Positions 41,859 through 51,064 of a DNA stretch of 64,000 nt are shown one piece after another. A program made the translations under genes and the position numbers. Below the pieces are notes generated by a model. The model saw only the letters and a program-made list of their open reading frames with translations. It had not been told where the DNA came from and did not search any database. Location of the stretch: assembly GCA_023409735.1 (NCBI GenBank), contig JAEYRB010000051.1, positions 1 to 64,000 of the forward strand. The letters are read 5' to 3'. The stretch comes from Bacillota bacterium. GTDB taxonomy: Bacteria; Bacillota; Clostridia; Acetivibrionales; DTU013. Each line of letters opens with the position of its first letter. Positions within the stretch are counted from its first letter, which is position 1.

Positions 41859-43649
41859 TTGTTAAAAAAAAGAATAGTTATAGTCTGTGTAATAATTTCA
41901 GTATTATTTTTCGGGCTCCTGATAAGGATAGCTTTCCTGCAATTTGTGTCGGCAGGAGATCTGTCAGAAGCAGCCTTCAGACAGAGAATTGCAAACAATA
42001 GCATTGAAAGCCTTCGGGGTAACATTCTGGACAAAAACCTAATACCGTTTACAAACAGGACAGAAAAATATATTGCCTTCATAATACCTGCATTTATTCC
42101 CGAATCCGCTGAAGAGCAGGAAAAGGTGTGCTCCAGCTTAGGTATAAGCTTGGATAATCTTAAGGAGCTAAAAAGTAAAAAAGAGCCTGTCATGCTGGAG
42201 GTCGACCGTTGGAGAAGTGAAGCTATTGCCTCTATGGAGCCGGAATGGGTATCAATAATACACTCTCTTGAGAGGTACGATAGTGGTACTCTTGCAAAAC
42301 ATGTTGTTGGCTATATCAGCCAAAAGGATAGAGTTGGACAGGCAGGCATTGAAAAATCGTATGAGGAGACTTTGAAGAATAATCAGATTATTGAAATCGG
42401 AAGCATTATAGATGCTGCACGCAACCCTATAAAAGGACTGGGCTACAGAATTAAAGCATGGAATACTGATGAAAGTCTTAATGTCAGACTCACGCTGGAT
42501 TATCATATACAGAAGATAGTCGAAGAGGTTATGGATAAGAATAATATGTCAGGTGCTGTTGTTGTTGAGGATGTGGCAACGGGAGATATACTTGCTATGG
42601 CGAGCAAGCCTGATTATGACCCGGACTCGGTTGCAAAGTACCTGAACAGTCTGAATAATGAGCTTTATAATAAAGCTACGGCAGCTTATAACCTGGGTTC
42701 GGTATTCAAAATAATCGATGTGGCTGCTCTGTATGAAGATAAGGAGCTTGACCAGGAGAGTGTGTTTGAAATAAACGAAAAGACAAAAAGTACATTTGAT
42801 ACAAATGAAAAGGCGGATGACAGTCTAATCACAAATTATTCCAGCTTAACCGACATACTGTCGGGAGCGTACCAAGATACTGATATGCTGTCAGGGAAAC
42901 AGGGTACTGATAAGTACTACTGTGGAGGTTACACGGAAATAAACGGGATAGTATTCAAATGCTCTTCATATCTTCAGGGAGGACATGGCCTGCTGAATCT
43001 TAAGGATGCATTTGCCCAATCCTGCAATTCATATTTTATTGAGTTGGGGCAAAAAATCGGGTATGTGAATTTAATTAATATGGCAAAGGAATTCGGTCTG
43101 GGACAGGAAACAGGGATAGAGGCTCAGGGCGTGGCTGAAGCCGTTGGACGTATTCCAAAGGCAGGCAACTACAGCAAAGCCGACATAGCAAACTTGTCAA
43201 TCGGGCAGGGAGTACTACTTGCAACTCCGCTTCAGGTTGCTGATATTGTCGCGGTTGTTGCTAATGGTGGAATCAAAAACAAAATTAATATTGTTGATTC
43301 AATAGTGGACGATAATGGCACGGTGGTAAAAAGGGTCAGAGCTGATGAAGGAAAAAGAATTATTTCTTCAGATACGGCGCAAAAAATAAGGATGCTTATG
43401 GAAGCTGTTACCGAGTATGGCACAGCAACTGATGCAGGAAGAGATTACTACGGAGGAGCCGGTGGGAAAACAGGAAGCGCCGAAACCGGTATTGATGGAG
43501 CAGTTCATGCATGGTTTGCCGGATATTTCCCCAAAAATGACCCAAGATATTCAATCGCGGTATTTGCCGAGAACGGGCGGAATGGGGGAAAAGCTGCAGC
43601 ACCAATATTTGCTGAGATAGCAACAAGGATGAAGGATAAGGGGTACTAA
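41859..43649 (+). CDS. Class B penicillin-binding protein (PbpI/SpoVD-like transpeptidase)
   Basis: About 596 residues. One N-terminal membrane helix ('RIVIVCVIISVLFFGLLIRI') is followed by a dimerisation-type domain and a transpeptidase domain with SxxK in NLGSVFK (about residue 280), SxN in QSCNSYF (about 387) and KTG in GGKTGSAET (about 535). It crosslinks peptidoglycan outside the membrane. There is no PASTA domain. In Bacillus, pbpI (yrrR) lies in the same neighbourhood as yrrM and yrrO, which supports a PbpI-like role; a sporulation (SpoVD-like) role is also possible. TTG 41859 follows GAAGGGG by eight bases. Confidence 0.9.
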   Translation: MLKKRIVIVCVIISVLFFGLLIRIAFLQFVSAGDLSEAAFRQRIANNSIESLRGNILDKNLIPFTNRTEKYIAFIIPAFIPESAEEQEKVCSSLGISLDNLKELKSKKEPVMLEVDRWRSEAIASMEPEWVSIIHSLERYDSGTLAKHVVGYISQKDRVGQAGIEKSYEETLKNNQIIEIGSIIDAARNPIKGLGYRIKAWNTDESLNVRLTLDYHIQKIVEEVMDKNNMSGAVVVEDVATGDILAMASKPDYDPDSVAKYLNSLNNELYNKATAAYNLGSVFKIIDVAALYEDKELDQESVFEINEKTKSTFDTNEKADDSLITNYSSLTDILSGAYQDTDMLSGKQGTDKYYCGGYTEINGIVFKCSSYLQGGHGLLNLKDAFAQSCNSYFIELGQKIGYVNLINMAKEFGLGQETGIEAQGVAEAVGRIPKAGNYSKADIANLSIGQGVLLATPLQVADIVAVVANGGIKNKINIVDSIVDDNGTVVKRVRADEGKRIISSDTAQKIRMLMEAVTEYGTATDAGRDYYGGAGGKTGSAETGIDGAVHAWFAGYFPKNDPRYSIAVFAENGRNGGKAAAPIFAEIATRMKDKGY

Positions 43650-43936
43650 TTCCATTTGCAGTCGCATATAATTAAAGTAATAATCATGAATTTTTCATTG
43701 AAATATAATAATAAAAATGAATGAAATGCATCTGAGAAATTCATTTTTGTGTTGACAAGCAGAAGATTAAGGTATACACTAATTGACATAAAAACAAGCA
43801 GCATAAATATAAAAATCCCGATTGTATGTGTATCCTTTATGTGCTAAGAAATGAGGTTTTGCCTTCTTTGGAGACAGAGCTTTTTTTGTATAATTTATAG
43901 AAAAAATGTATAAAAAAATTAAAGGGGAGTGCGAAG
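43650..43936 (+). promoter_or_regulatory. AT-rich leader and promoter of the liv operon
   Basis: TTGACA (43752-43757) and TACACT (43775-43780) are 17 bases apart and make a good vegetative promoter. About 150 bases of leader follow, including a GGAGACAGAGC stretch before a T run at about 43881 and then TATAAT at about 43889. An attenuator or a second promoter is possible; no known riboswitch was recognised. AAGGGGAG precedes the livJ start. Confidence 0.6.
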
Positions 43937-45106
43937 ATGAAAAGGTTATTTTGTGTAATTCTGGTGGTTGTTCTAGCAGTGGCTGCATTTTCTGGATGTT
44001 CTTCGGGAACAGGAAATACAGCAGAAAATTCCGATGTTATCAAGATAGGTATTAACTATGAATTGTCAGGCGGTGTTGCAACATACGGACAAAGCTCGGT
44101 AGAGGGTATAGAGCTTGCTATTGAGGAAATCAACGCTGCAGGTGGAATTAACGGAAAGAAAATCGAAGCTGTCAAGTATGATACAAAGTCTGAGCCTGCA
44201 GAGGCTACAACTCTGGCTACAAAGCTTATGACAAAGGATAAGGTACTTGCAGTATTAGGTCCTGCAACGTCAGGCTCATTCAAGGCAGTAATACCTGTTG
44301 CCATAAAGAATAAGATTCCTGTTGCCTCGGGCTCTGCTACAGCTGACGATGTAACAGTTGATGCAAGCGGTGTTAAGCAGTATGCTTTCCGTATATGCTT
44401 CAGTGATTCCTATCAGGGCGAAGTTATGGCAAGCTATGCACTTAATAATCTCTCAAAGAAGAAAGCTGTTATTATCATGGACAGCTCCAGCGATTATGCA
44501 AAGGGACTTGCAAAGAGCTTCAAACGTGTATTTACAGAAGGCGGTGGAGCAGTTGTTGCAGAAGAAGCATATCTTGACGGTGATACAGACTTTAATGCTA
44601 TTATAACAAGCATAAAGAACCAGGACTTTGACGTTATATTTATTCCGGGTTACTATGAAGAAGTAGGACTTATTATAAAGCAAGCACGTGCTCAGGGTAT
44701 AGACGCACCTGTTTTAGGAGCTGATGGCTTTGATTCGCCGGAGCTTGTTAAGCTTGCAGGTAAGGAAGCACTTAACAATGTTTTCTTCTCCAACCATTAT
44801 TCATCACTTGACCAGGATCCTACAGTCGTATCCTTCATTGAAAGCTTCAAGAAAAAATATGACAACAAGGAGCCTGATGCCTTCAACGCGCTTGGCTATG
44901 ACCTGGCGAAGTTCGTGGCAGATGGAATCGGCCGTGCAGAAAAGCTTAATGGTGAATCCGTTAAAAAAGCACTGGAAGAGACAAAGGACTTTAAAGGAGT
45001 TACAGGTTCCTTTAGCATAAATGAAAATCATGATGCTGTTAAGGCTATTGTAGTTATAGGCCTTAAGGACGGTGCTCAGGATACAATTGAAAGAATAAGC
45101 AGGTAA
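43937..45106 (+). CDS. livJ: Branched-chain amino acid ABC transporter, substrate-binding lipoprotein
   Basis: 389 residues. The signal peptide ends in a lipobox (AAFSGC), giving a lipoprotein held on the outer face of the membrane. The mature part is a type 1 periplasmic-binding fold: 'IKIGINYELSGGVATYGQSS' and then 'GIELAIEEINAAGGINGKKI', AVLGPATSGS, and GADGFDSPELVKLAG. It captures Leu, Ile, Val or related amino acids for LivHMGF. First gene of a six-gene unit; the gap of about 150 bases to livH may let the binding protein be made in excess. Confidence 0.93.
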   Translation: MKRLFCVILVVVLAVAAFSGCSSGTGNTAENSDVIKIGINYELSGGVATYGQSSVEGIELAIEEINAAGGINGKKIEAVKYDTKSEPAEATTLATKLMTKDKVLAVLGPATSGSFKAVIPVAIKNKIPVASGSATADDVTVDASGVKQYAFRICFSDSYQGEVMASYALNNLSKKKAVIIMDSSSDYAKGLAKSFKRVFTEGGGAVVAEEAYLDGDTDFNAIITSIKNQDFDVIFIPGYYEEVGLIIKQARAQGIDAPVLGADGFDSPELVKLAGKEALNNVFFSNHYSSLDQDPTVVSFIESFKKKYDNKEPDAFNALGYDLAKFVADGIGRAEKLNGESVKKALEETKDFKGVTGSFSINENHDAVKAIVVIGLKDGAQDTIERISR

Positions 45107-45258
45107 ATTTAAGCAGTGTAAATAAAGAAAGAAATGTGCATGTAGGTGGAGATTGTATCTCCACTTATATGTATTTATCAGGTATAATATTATTATCATA
45201 TGTCAAATGAATAAATATGATCTAAGGCACTTGCTAGTGCTTGAAAGAGGGGAATCGT

Positions 45259-46143
45259 TTGGAACAGTTTTTACAGCAGGTTATAAACGGCGTATCTCTG
45301 GGGAGTATTTATGCTTTAATTGCCCTTGGTTATACGATGGTTTACGGAATTATTAAGCTGATTAACTTTGCCCACTGTGATATTTATATGCTTGGGGCGT
45401 ATATTGGCTATTTTTGTATGACATTTCTGCATCTTGGTTTTATACCTTCCATATTAGTGGCAATGTCCGTTTGTATTATACTTGGAATGCTTATTGAAAA
45501 AATCGCATACAAGCCATTAAGAAATGCCACAAGAATAGCGGTGCTTATAACTGCTATAGGTGTTTCATTATTCCTTGAATACGGAACAATGTTTGTTGTT
45601 ACTGCGAAGGTGCGCACATATCCGGAGATGACAGGCTTGCTTGCTCAGAAATTCAACATAGGTAATGTCATAATTTCTATGCAGCAGATAATGATCGTAA
45701 GCATAACTATTATTTTAATGATCATGCTGCAGTTCATTGTTAATAAGACTAAGATAGGCAAGGCAATGCGAGCTGTATCACTTGATAAGGACGCAGCTGA
45801 GCTTATGGGTATAAATGTGGACACAACGATATCATTTACATTCGCGCTTGGCTCTGCACTTGCGGGAGCTGCCGGAGTAATGGTAGGCATTTATTACAAC
45901 TCAATAAATCCGTTAATGGGTGTTGTTCCGGGGTTAAAAGCATTTATTGCCGCTGTTTTTGGCGGAATAGGAATTATACCAGGTGCAATGATAGGCGGCT
46001 ATTTTATAGGAATTGTTGAAGTTTTGGTTTCCGGGTACGGAAATTCTATGTACAGGGACGCTGTAGTTTTTGCCATTCTTATAGTTATACTTATTGTCAA
46101 GCCAGCAGGCCTTTTGGGCAAGAATACCAGGGAGAAGGTGTAG
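45259..46143 (+). CDS. livH: Branched-chain amino acid ABC transporter permease LivH
   Basis: About 294 residues, with eight or so membrane helices. 'LEQFLQQVINGVSLGSIYAL' and then 'GYTMVYGIIKLINFAHCDIY' are the typical N-terminus, and the EAA-type loop is 'MRAVSLDKDAAELMGINVD'. TTG 45259 follows GAGGGGAAT; the longer frame from 45241 includes that site. livM follows after three bases. Confidence 0.93.
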   Translation: MEQFLQQVINGVSLGSIYALIALGYTMVYGIIKLINFAHCDIYMLGAYIGYFCMTFLHLGFIPSILVAMSVCIILGMLIEKIAYKPLRNATRIAVLITAIGVSLFLEYGTMFVVTAKVRTYPEMTGLLAQKFNIGNVIISMQQIMIVSITIILMIMLQFIVNKTKIGKAMRAVSLDKDAAELMGINVDTTISFTFALGSALAGAAGVMVGIYYNSINPLMGVVPGLKAFIAAVFGGIGIIPGAMIGGYFIGIVEVLVSGYGNSMYRDAVVFAILIVILIVKPAGLLGKNTREKV

Positions 46144-46146
46144 AAA

Positions 46147-47115
46147 ATGAACAAAATATTAGAATCAAACGCAATGAAAAAAGCAATTTCTATAGTTCTT
46201 ACCTATGGTATCATTCAGCTTTTGATATCGACTAATATAATCAGTGATTATTTACAGGCTACGCTTGTTACAATTTGCATTAACATAATACTGGCAGTCA
46301 GCCTTAACCTTATAACCGGCTTTACGGGTCAGTTCTCCCTCGGACATGCGGGCTTTATGTCCATAGGTGCTTATGTCTGTGCGCTGATAACAATGAGGAT
46401 GCCAACAGTGCCGGGCTTCATTATAGGAGTCTTGGCAGCAGCTACAGCCGCTGCTGTGGTTGGGTGTCTAGTAGGTCTTCCGACACTGAGACTGCAGGGT
46501 GATTATCTTGCAATTGCCACACTGGGTATGTCGGAAATAATTCGTGTTGTATTTCTCAATCTTGACATAACTAACGGAGCAGCCGGACTTAACGGAATAC
46601 CGCAGTTCGTTAACTGGCCCTGGCTTTTCCTATTCACAGCGGGTACGGTGGTTTTGATCACTAATTTCTTGAAATCCTCTCATGGCAGGGCATGTATTTC
46701 TATCCGTGAGGATGAGATAGCTGCTGAGGCTATGGGAATAAATACAACGAAATATAAGGTAATATCCTTTATGATCGGAGCCTTCTGTGCAGGAATCGGA
46801 GGTGCTCTTTATTCCTCATATTTCTACTTTTTAAAGCCTGATCTGTTTGGATTTATGAAATCCATAGACATATTGGTAATTGTTGTGTTTGGCGGACTGG
46901 GAAGTATATCAGGCTCAATTATGGCTGCAGTTTTACTGGCGCTTATATCAACGTTCCTGCAGTCCTTCCCTGAAATACGTATGGTTCTGTACTCTCTACT
47001 GCTGATCATTATAATGGTATTCCGCCCTCAAGGGCTTATGGGATCAAAGGAAATTTCATTCACAATATTCAGAAGATTTGGTGATGTTTTCAAGTCCCGG
47101 AAAGGGAGGGCATAA
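46147..47115 (+). CDS. livM: Branched-chain amino acid ABC transporter permease LivM
   Basis: 322 residues, about ten hydrophobic segments. 'LNLITGFTGQFSLGHAGFMS' and the cytosolic loop RACISIREDEIAAEAMGIN are LivM signatures. It forms the membrane channel with LivH. It overlaps nothing and is two bases from livG. Confidence 0.94.
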   Translation: MNKILESNAMKKAISIVLTYGIIQLLISTNIISDYLQATLVTICINIILAVSLNLITGFTGQFSLGHAGFMSIGAYVCALITMRMPTVPGFIIGVLAAATAAAVVGCLVGLPTLRLQGDYLAIATLGMSEIIRVVFLNLDITNGAAGLNGIPQFVNWPWLFLFTAGTVVLITNFLKSSHGRACISIREDEIAAEAMGINTTKYKVISFMIGAFCAGIGGALYSSYFYFLKPDLFGFMKSIDILVIVVFGGLGSISGSIMAAVLLALISTFLQSFPEIRMVLYSLLLIIIMVFRPQGLMGSKEISFTIFRRFGDVFKSRKGRA

Positions 47116-47117
47116 GC

Positions 47118-47903
47118 ATGTCAATATTAAGTGTAAAGAAATTGACAAAATCCTTTGGCGGCCTTACAGCTGTTTCAAATGTAAATATGGAAATAGAAAA
47201 GGGAGAGCTGGTCGGACTTATTGGCCCGAACGGAGCCGGAAAAACAACCTTGTTCAACATGCTGACAGGTGTTTATGTACCTACCTCAGGCACGATCACT
47301 CTTAACAGGAACGGTACGGAGAAACAGCTCCAGGGACTTAAGCCTCATGCAGTATGCAGTGAGGGATTGGCAAGAACCTTTCAGAATATAAGGCTGTTTA
47401 AGGATCTGACAGTGCTTGATAATGTGCGGATCGCAATGCACAAAAATGTAAACTATGGACTTGCATCAAGCTTCCTTCATCTGAAATCCTATCAAAAGGA
47501 AGAAAAAGGGCTTTTGGAGGAGAGCATTGAGCTATTAACGATCCTTGGCCTCGCAGATAAGAAGAATGAACTGGCACGAAATCTTCCCTATGGTGAACAG
47601 CGCCATCTGGAGATAGCACGTGCTTTGGCGACTAATCCGGTACTCTTACTTCTTGATGAGCCGGCGGCAGGCATGAATCCGGCTGAAACTGCTAAATTGA
47701 CGGAGATCATAGGATGGATAAGAGAAAAATTCGACCTTACTATCCTACTTATAGAGCACGATATGTCCCTTGTAATGAAAATCTGTGAACGCATTTATGT
47801 TTTGAATTACGGTATGATTATAGCTAATGGTAATCCGGCTGAGATCAAAACTAATAAAAGTGTAATTGAGGCTTATCTGGGGGAGGATATCAGCAATGCT
47901 TGA
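47118..47903 (+). CDS. livG: Branched-chain amino acid ABC transporter ATP-binding protein LivG
   Basis: 261 residues. Walker A is GPNGAGKTT (residues 36-44), the degenerate signature reads PYGEQRHLEIARAL as is usual for LivG, and Walker B is VLLLLDEPAAGMNP with IEHDMSLV following. It powers the LivHM channel with LivF. It overlaps the livF start by eight bases. Confidence 0.94.
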   Translation: MSILSVKKLTKSFGGLTAVSNVNMEIEKGELVGLIGPNGAGKTTLFNMLTGVYVPTSGTITLNRNGTEKQLQGLKPHAVCSEGLARTFQNIRLFKDLTVLDNVRIAMHKNVNYGLASSFLHLKSYQKEEKGLLEESIELLTILGLADKKNELARNLPYGEQRHLEIARALATNPVLLLLDEPAAGMNPAETAKLTEIIGWIREKFDLTILLIEHDMSLVMKICERIYVLNYGMIIANGNPAEIKTNKSVIEAYLGEDISNA

Positions 47904-48600
47904 AATAAAAAACATTAATGTGCATTTTGGTGTTATACATGCATTAAAGGGAATATCACTTACTGTAAATGATGGTGAAATAGTGACGCTGATTGGAGCG
48001 AACGGCGCCGGAAAAACTACCACACTTCGCACTGCCTCCGGTCTGAAGAAGCCGACCGATGGATCAATAATACTTGATGGTAAGGATATAACTAATACGT
48101 CGGCAAAGGAGAGAGTGCAGATGGGAATTTCACATTCTCCCGAAGGACGGCGTGTATTTTCAACAATGACGGTGCTTGAAAATCTTGAACTTGGTGCTTA
48201 TCTGAGAAAAGACAGGGCACAAATTAAAAAAGATATGGATATGGTGTTCGGGCATTTCCCAATACTTGCAGATCGCAGAAAGCAGTTAGCAGGTACATTG
48301 TCCGGTGGTGAACAGCAGATGCTGGCAATAGGCAGGGCACTTATGAGCAAGCCGAAGCTTCTTTTCCTTGACGAGCCGTCTATGGGCCTTGCACCTATAC
48401 TGGTTCAGGAGATATTTAACATTATTCGCGAAATAAACAAGGATGGAACAACAATACTTCTAGTTGAGCAGAATGCCAGCATGGCGCTTCAGATCGCAAG
48501 CCGTGCTTATGTAATAGAAACAGGCTCGATCGTTTTATCAGGCTCAGGCGCTGAGCTGCTGCAGAGTGAGGACATTAAAAAAGCATATTTGGGAGGTTGA
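47896..48600 (+). CDS. livF: Branched-chain amino acid ABC transporter ATP-binding protein LivF
   Basis: About 234 residues. Walker A GANGAGKTTT, signature LSGGEQQMLAIGRAL and Walker B LLFLDEPSMGLAP are intact. ATG 47896 follows GGGGAGGAT inside the livG end, which indicates translational coupling. The last gene of the transporter proper; a CBS-ACT protein gene starts five bases on. Confidence 0.94.
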   Translation: MLEIKNINVHFGVIHALKGISLTVNDGEIVTLIGANGAGKTTTLRTASGLKKPTDGSIILDGKDITNTSAKERVQMGISHSPEGRRVFSTMTVLENLELGAYLRKDRAQIKKDMDMVFGHFPILADRRKQLAGTLSGGEQQMLAIGRALMSKPKLLFLDEPSMGLAPILVQEIFNIIREINKDGTTILLVEQNASMALQIASRAYVIETGSIVLSGSGAELLQSEDIKKAYLGG

Positions 48601-48604
48601 TATT

Positions 48605-49255
48605 ATGTTTGTTAAGAACAAAATGACAACAAATCCATTCACTATTTCATATGACCAGACAATACCTGATGCTCATGAAATAATGACGAACAATGGTATT
48701 AAGCGTCTTCCGGTAATGAAGAAGGATAAGCTGGTTGGTATTGTCTCAAAGGATGACATACTGAGAGCATCGCCTTCCAAGGCAACTACCTTCAGTATTG
48801 GTGAAATAACATATCTTCTGGCAAAGACAAAAATAAGCCAGATCATGACTAAGGAGATAATCACCATCTCTTCTGATGCACTACTTGAAGAAGCTGCAAC
48901 AATGATGCGTGACAATCATGTAAGCTTTCTGCCTGTAGTAGATGATGGCAAGCTTGTGGGCATCATTACAGAAAGTGACATATTTGATTCCTTTATAGAC
49001 CTGCTTGGCTTCCGTGAGCCGGGTACAAGACTGACAATTGAGGCACCTGATGTTCCGGGTATTATGTCTAAGCTGACAAGCATAATAAGTAATTACGGAG
49101 CTAATATAACGCATGTTGCGGTATACCGCGGAGCCGTTGGAAAGAGCAGCGTTGTCATAGGCATGAATTCGCTTAACACTGCCGAGATTGAAAAATCGCT
49201 TACGGGTGCAGGTTATACCATAATTCATAAGCTGCAGAACAAGAAGGATGATTAA
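48605..49255 (+). CDS. CBS-pair and ACT domain protein (AcuB-like)
   Basis: About 216 residues. Two CBS motifs make up residues 1-140 ('MFVKNKMTTNPFTISYDQTI', KLVGIVSKDDILRA, KLVGIITESDIFDSF). An ACT domain follows ('LTIEAPDVPGIMSKLTSIIS'). CBS pairs bind adenine nucleotides and ACT domains bind amino acids, so the protein could read energy state and amino acid supply together. It begins five bases after livF with GGGAGG as its site and ends at the operon terminator. A role in controlling the Liv transporter or branched-chain amino acid use is inferred from position. Confidence 0.88.
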   Translation: MFVKNKMTTNPFTISYDQTIPDAHEIMTNNGIKRLPVMKKDKLVGIVSKDDILRASPSKATTFSIGEITYLLAKTKISQIMTKEIITISSDALLEEAATMMRDNHVSFLPVVDDGKLVGIITESDIFDSFIDLLGFREPGTRLTIEAPDVPGIMSKLTSIISNYGANITHVAVYRGAVGKSSVVIGMNSLNTAEIEKSLTGAGYTIIHKLQNKKDD

Positions 49256-49279
49256 GCTCAAATTTTGATCATGAGTTTT

Positions 49280-49324
49280 GAGGGCAGCATAATACTTTAC
49301 TATAATGGGTATTATGCTGCCCTC
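49280..49324 (+). terminator. Terminator of the liv operon
   Basis: GAGGGCAGCATAATAC and GTATTATGCTGCCCTC form a perfect 16-base stem with a 13-base loop, followed by a T-rich tail. Confidence 0.8.
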
Positions 49325-49455
49325 TATTCATTTATAATGCTAGCCGATGGACAACGCTATATATTATAACATTACTTTTTTTGACAGGTTGTCAATAAAG
49401 TAAAAGTGGCGTATACTTTATCACGTAATTAATCATTGGGTGGGAGAGAAAATAG

Positions 49456-49794
49456 ATGCAATTTTTATTAATAGTTTTAAATAAAGTGGAATTACTTGAA
49501 ACACTTCTGGAAAGGTTTATGGAATCAGGAATATGTGGAGCTACTATTCTAAGCAGCACAGGAATGGTAAGAGAGCTTTCAAAATCCAGTGAGGATTTTC
49601 CTATATTCGGTACGCTTCGATTTCTGATTGATCCTGATCGTAAGGAAAGTAAAACAATTTTCGCTGTATTAAAGGAAGAAAAAATAGATATTGCTAAAAG
49701 AATCATCCGTGAGGTAGTAGGTGATCTATCAAAGCCTGACACTGCCGTTGTGTTCACCCTTCCTGTACTTTCAGCTGAAGGAGTTGAATTGTAG
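49456..49794 (+). CDS. PII-like signalling protein
   Basis: 112 residues with the beta-alpha-beta order of PII-like proteins: 'MQFLLIVLNKVELLETLLER', GICGATILSSTGM and a C-terminal VVFTLPV strand. The residues that bind ATP in classical GlnB/GlnK (T-loop tyrosine region) are not evident, so it belongs to the broader PII-like group. RBS GGGTGGGAGAG precedes ATG 49456. The antiporter gene starts three bases after its stop, so it may regulate that transporter by binding a nucleotide. Inference from gene order. Confidence 0.7.
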   Translation: MQFLLIVLNKVELLETLLERFMESGICGATILSSTGMVRELSKSSEDFPIFGTLRFLIDPDRKESKTIFAVLKEEKIDIAKRIIREVVGDLSKPDTAVVFTLPVLSAEGVEL

Positions 49795-49797
49795 GCT

Positions 49798-50973
49798 ATG
49801 GAACTTACAACAATGTTTTATCTGGCCCTTGTGCTGTTTGCAGGGCTGATCTTCGGGCGTGCAGTAAAGCTTGTAAAGCTTCCTAATGTTACAGGCTACC
49901 TTATAGCAGGCCTTATAATAGGCCCATACTGCCTAAAGCTTATTCCCCTGGATACAGTTACCGGTATGGAGCTGATCTCTGAAATGGCTCTTGCTTTTAT
50001 TGCTTTTTCAGTGGGCGCTGAGTTTAAACTGTCATATTTGAAAAGGGTTGGTATTACACCTGTCGTTATTGCAATATGCGAAGGCCTAATGGCCTCTGTA
50101 TGTGTAACTACGATACTTACAGTATTTGGCTTCGATATACAAATAGCTCTGCTTTTAGGCGCGATAGCATCTGCTACAGCACCAGCAGCTACCATAATGG
50201 TTGTAAGGCAATACAAAGCAAAGGGGCCTGTAACAGAGACACTCCTGAGTGTTGTTGCTCTGGATGATGCAGTTGCGCTCATTGCCTTTGGTTTTGCTGT
50301 CGCAATGGTTAATTCCATACAGCATCCTGGCCAGGTTTCAATAATCATGTCTGTTCTTTCTCCACTGCTTGAGATATTGGCATCAATAGGCTTAGGCTTT
50401 GTAATGGGTGCTTTGTTTGCAATTCCTCTGCGCTTTTTTAAAAAGGATTCAAACAGGCTTATTATAACAGTGGGCTTCATATTTCTCGGCTCTTCAATAG
50501 CAACTATGCTTGGACTTTCATCCTTGCTGCTGTGTATGTGCATGGGTGCGATGCTGATAAATGTGAATAAGTCAGGTGATGCAATTCTAAAGCTGGTTGA
50601 TGGAATAACACCGCCAATCTTCCTCATGTTCTTTGTAGTATCGGGTATGGAGTTAAACGTTACGATACTACCGAAGATAGGTCTTATAGGAATACTGTAT
50701 GTCATATTCAGAGTTGTGGGCAAGGTAGGCGGTGCATATATCGGAGCTGTTGTTATGAAGGCACCTAAGACTGTAAAGAAATATATAGGCTATACTTTGG
50801 TACCTCAGGCCGGTGTTGCAATAGGCTTGTCGCTAATTGCGTCCAAAATGCTGCCTGAGCTAGGGCAGACAATACGTGCTGTGATCCTTTGTGGAACACT
50901 TCTATATGAGCTTGTAGGCCCGGCAATTACTAAAATATCCCTTAAAAAGGCAGGAGAGATCACAGAGCAATAG
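49798..50973 (+). CDS. Cation:proton antiporter, CPA2 family
   Basis: 391 residues with about 12 membrane helices, the size of GerN/NapA/KefB-type cores without the C-terminal RCK domain. 'FGRAVKLVKLPNVTGYLIAG' is the typical first loop, and LDDAVALIAFGFAVA carries the paired aspartates of the ion site. It exchanges Na+ or K+ for protons across the membrane. The lack of its own regulatory domain makes the neighbouring PII-like protein a likely regulator. Confidence 0.9.
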   Translation: MELTTMFYLALVLFAGLIFGRAVKLVKLPNVTGYLIAGLIIGPYCLKLIPLDTVTGMELISEMALAFIAFSVGAEFKLSYLKRVGITPVVIAICEGLMASVCVTTILTVFGFDIQIALLLGAIASATAPAATIMVVRQYKAKGPVTETLLSVVALDDAVALIAFGFAVAMVNSIQHPGQVSIIMSVLSPLLEILASIGLGFVMGALFAIPLRFFKKDSNRLIITVGFIFLGSSIATMLGLSSLLLCMCMGAMLINVNKSGDAILKLVDGITPPIFLMFFVVSGMELNVTILPKIGLIGILYVIFRVVGKVGGAYIGAVVMKAPKTVKKYIGYTLVPQAGVAIGLSLIASKMLPELGQTIRAVILCGTLLYELVGPAITKISLKKAGEITEQ

Positions 50974-51064
50974 TATGCTCTTTACTCATATATGTTTATC
51001 TAAGTGTTGCTTTGAGCTATGCGCTGTGGCTGCTGGTATCAGGCAGAAGGGAAACGATGAAATT

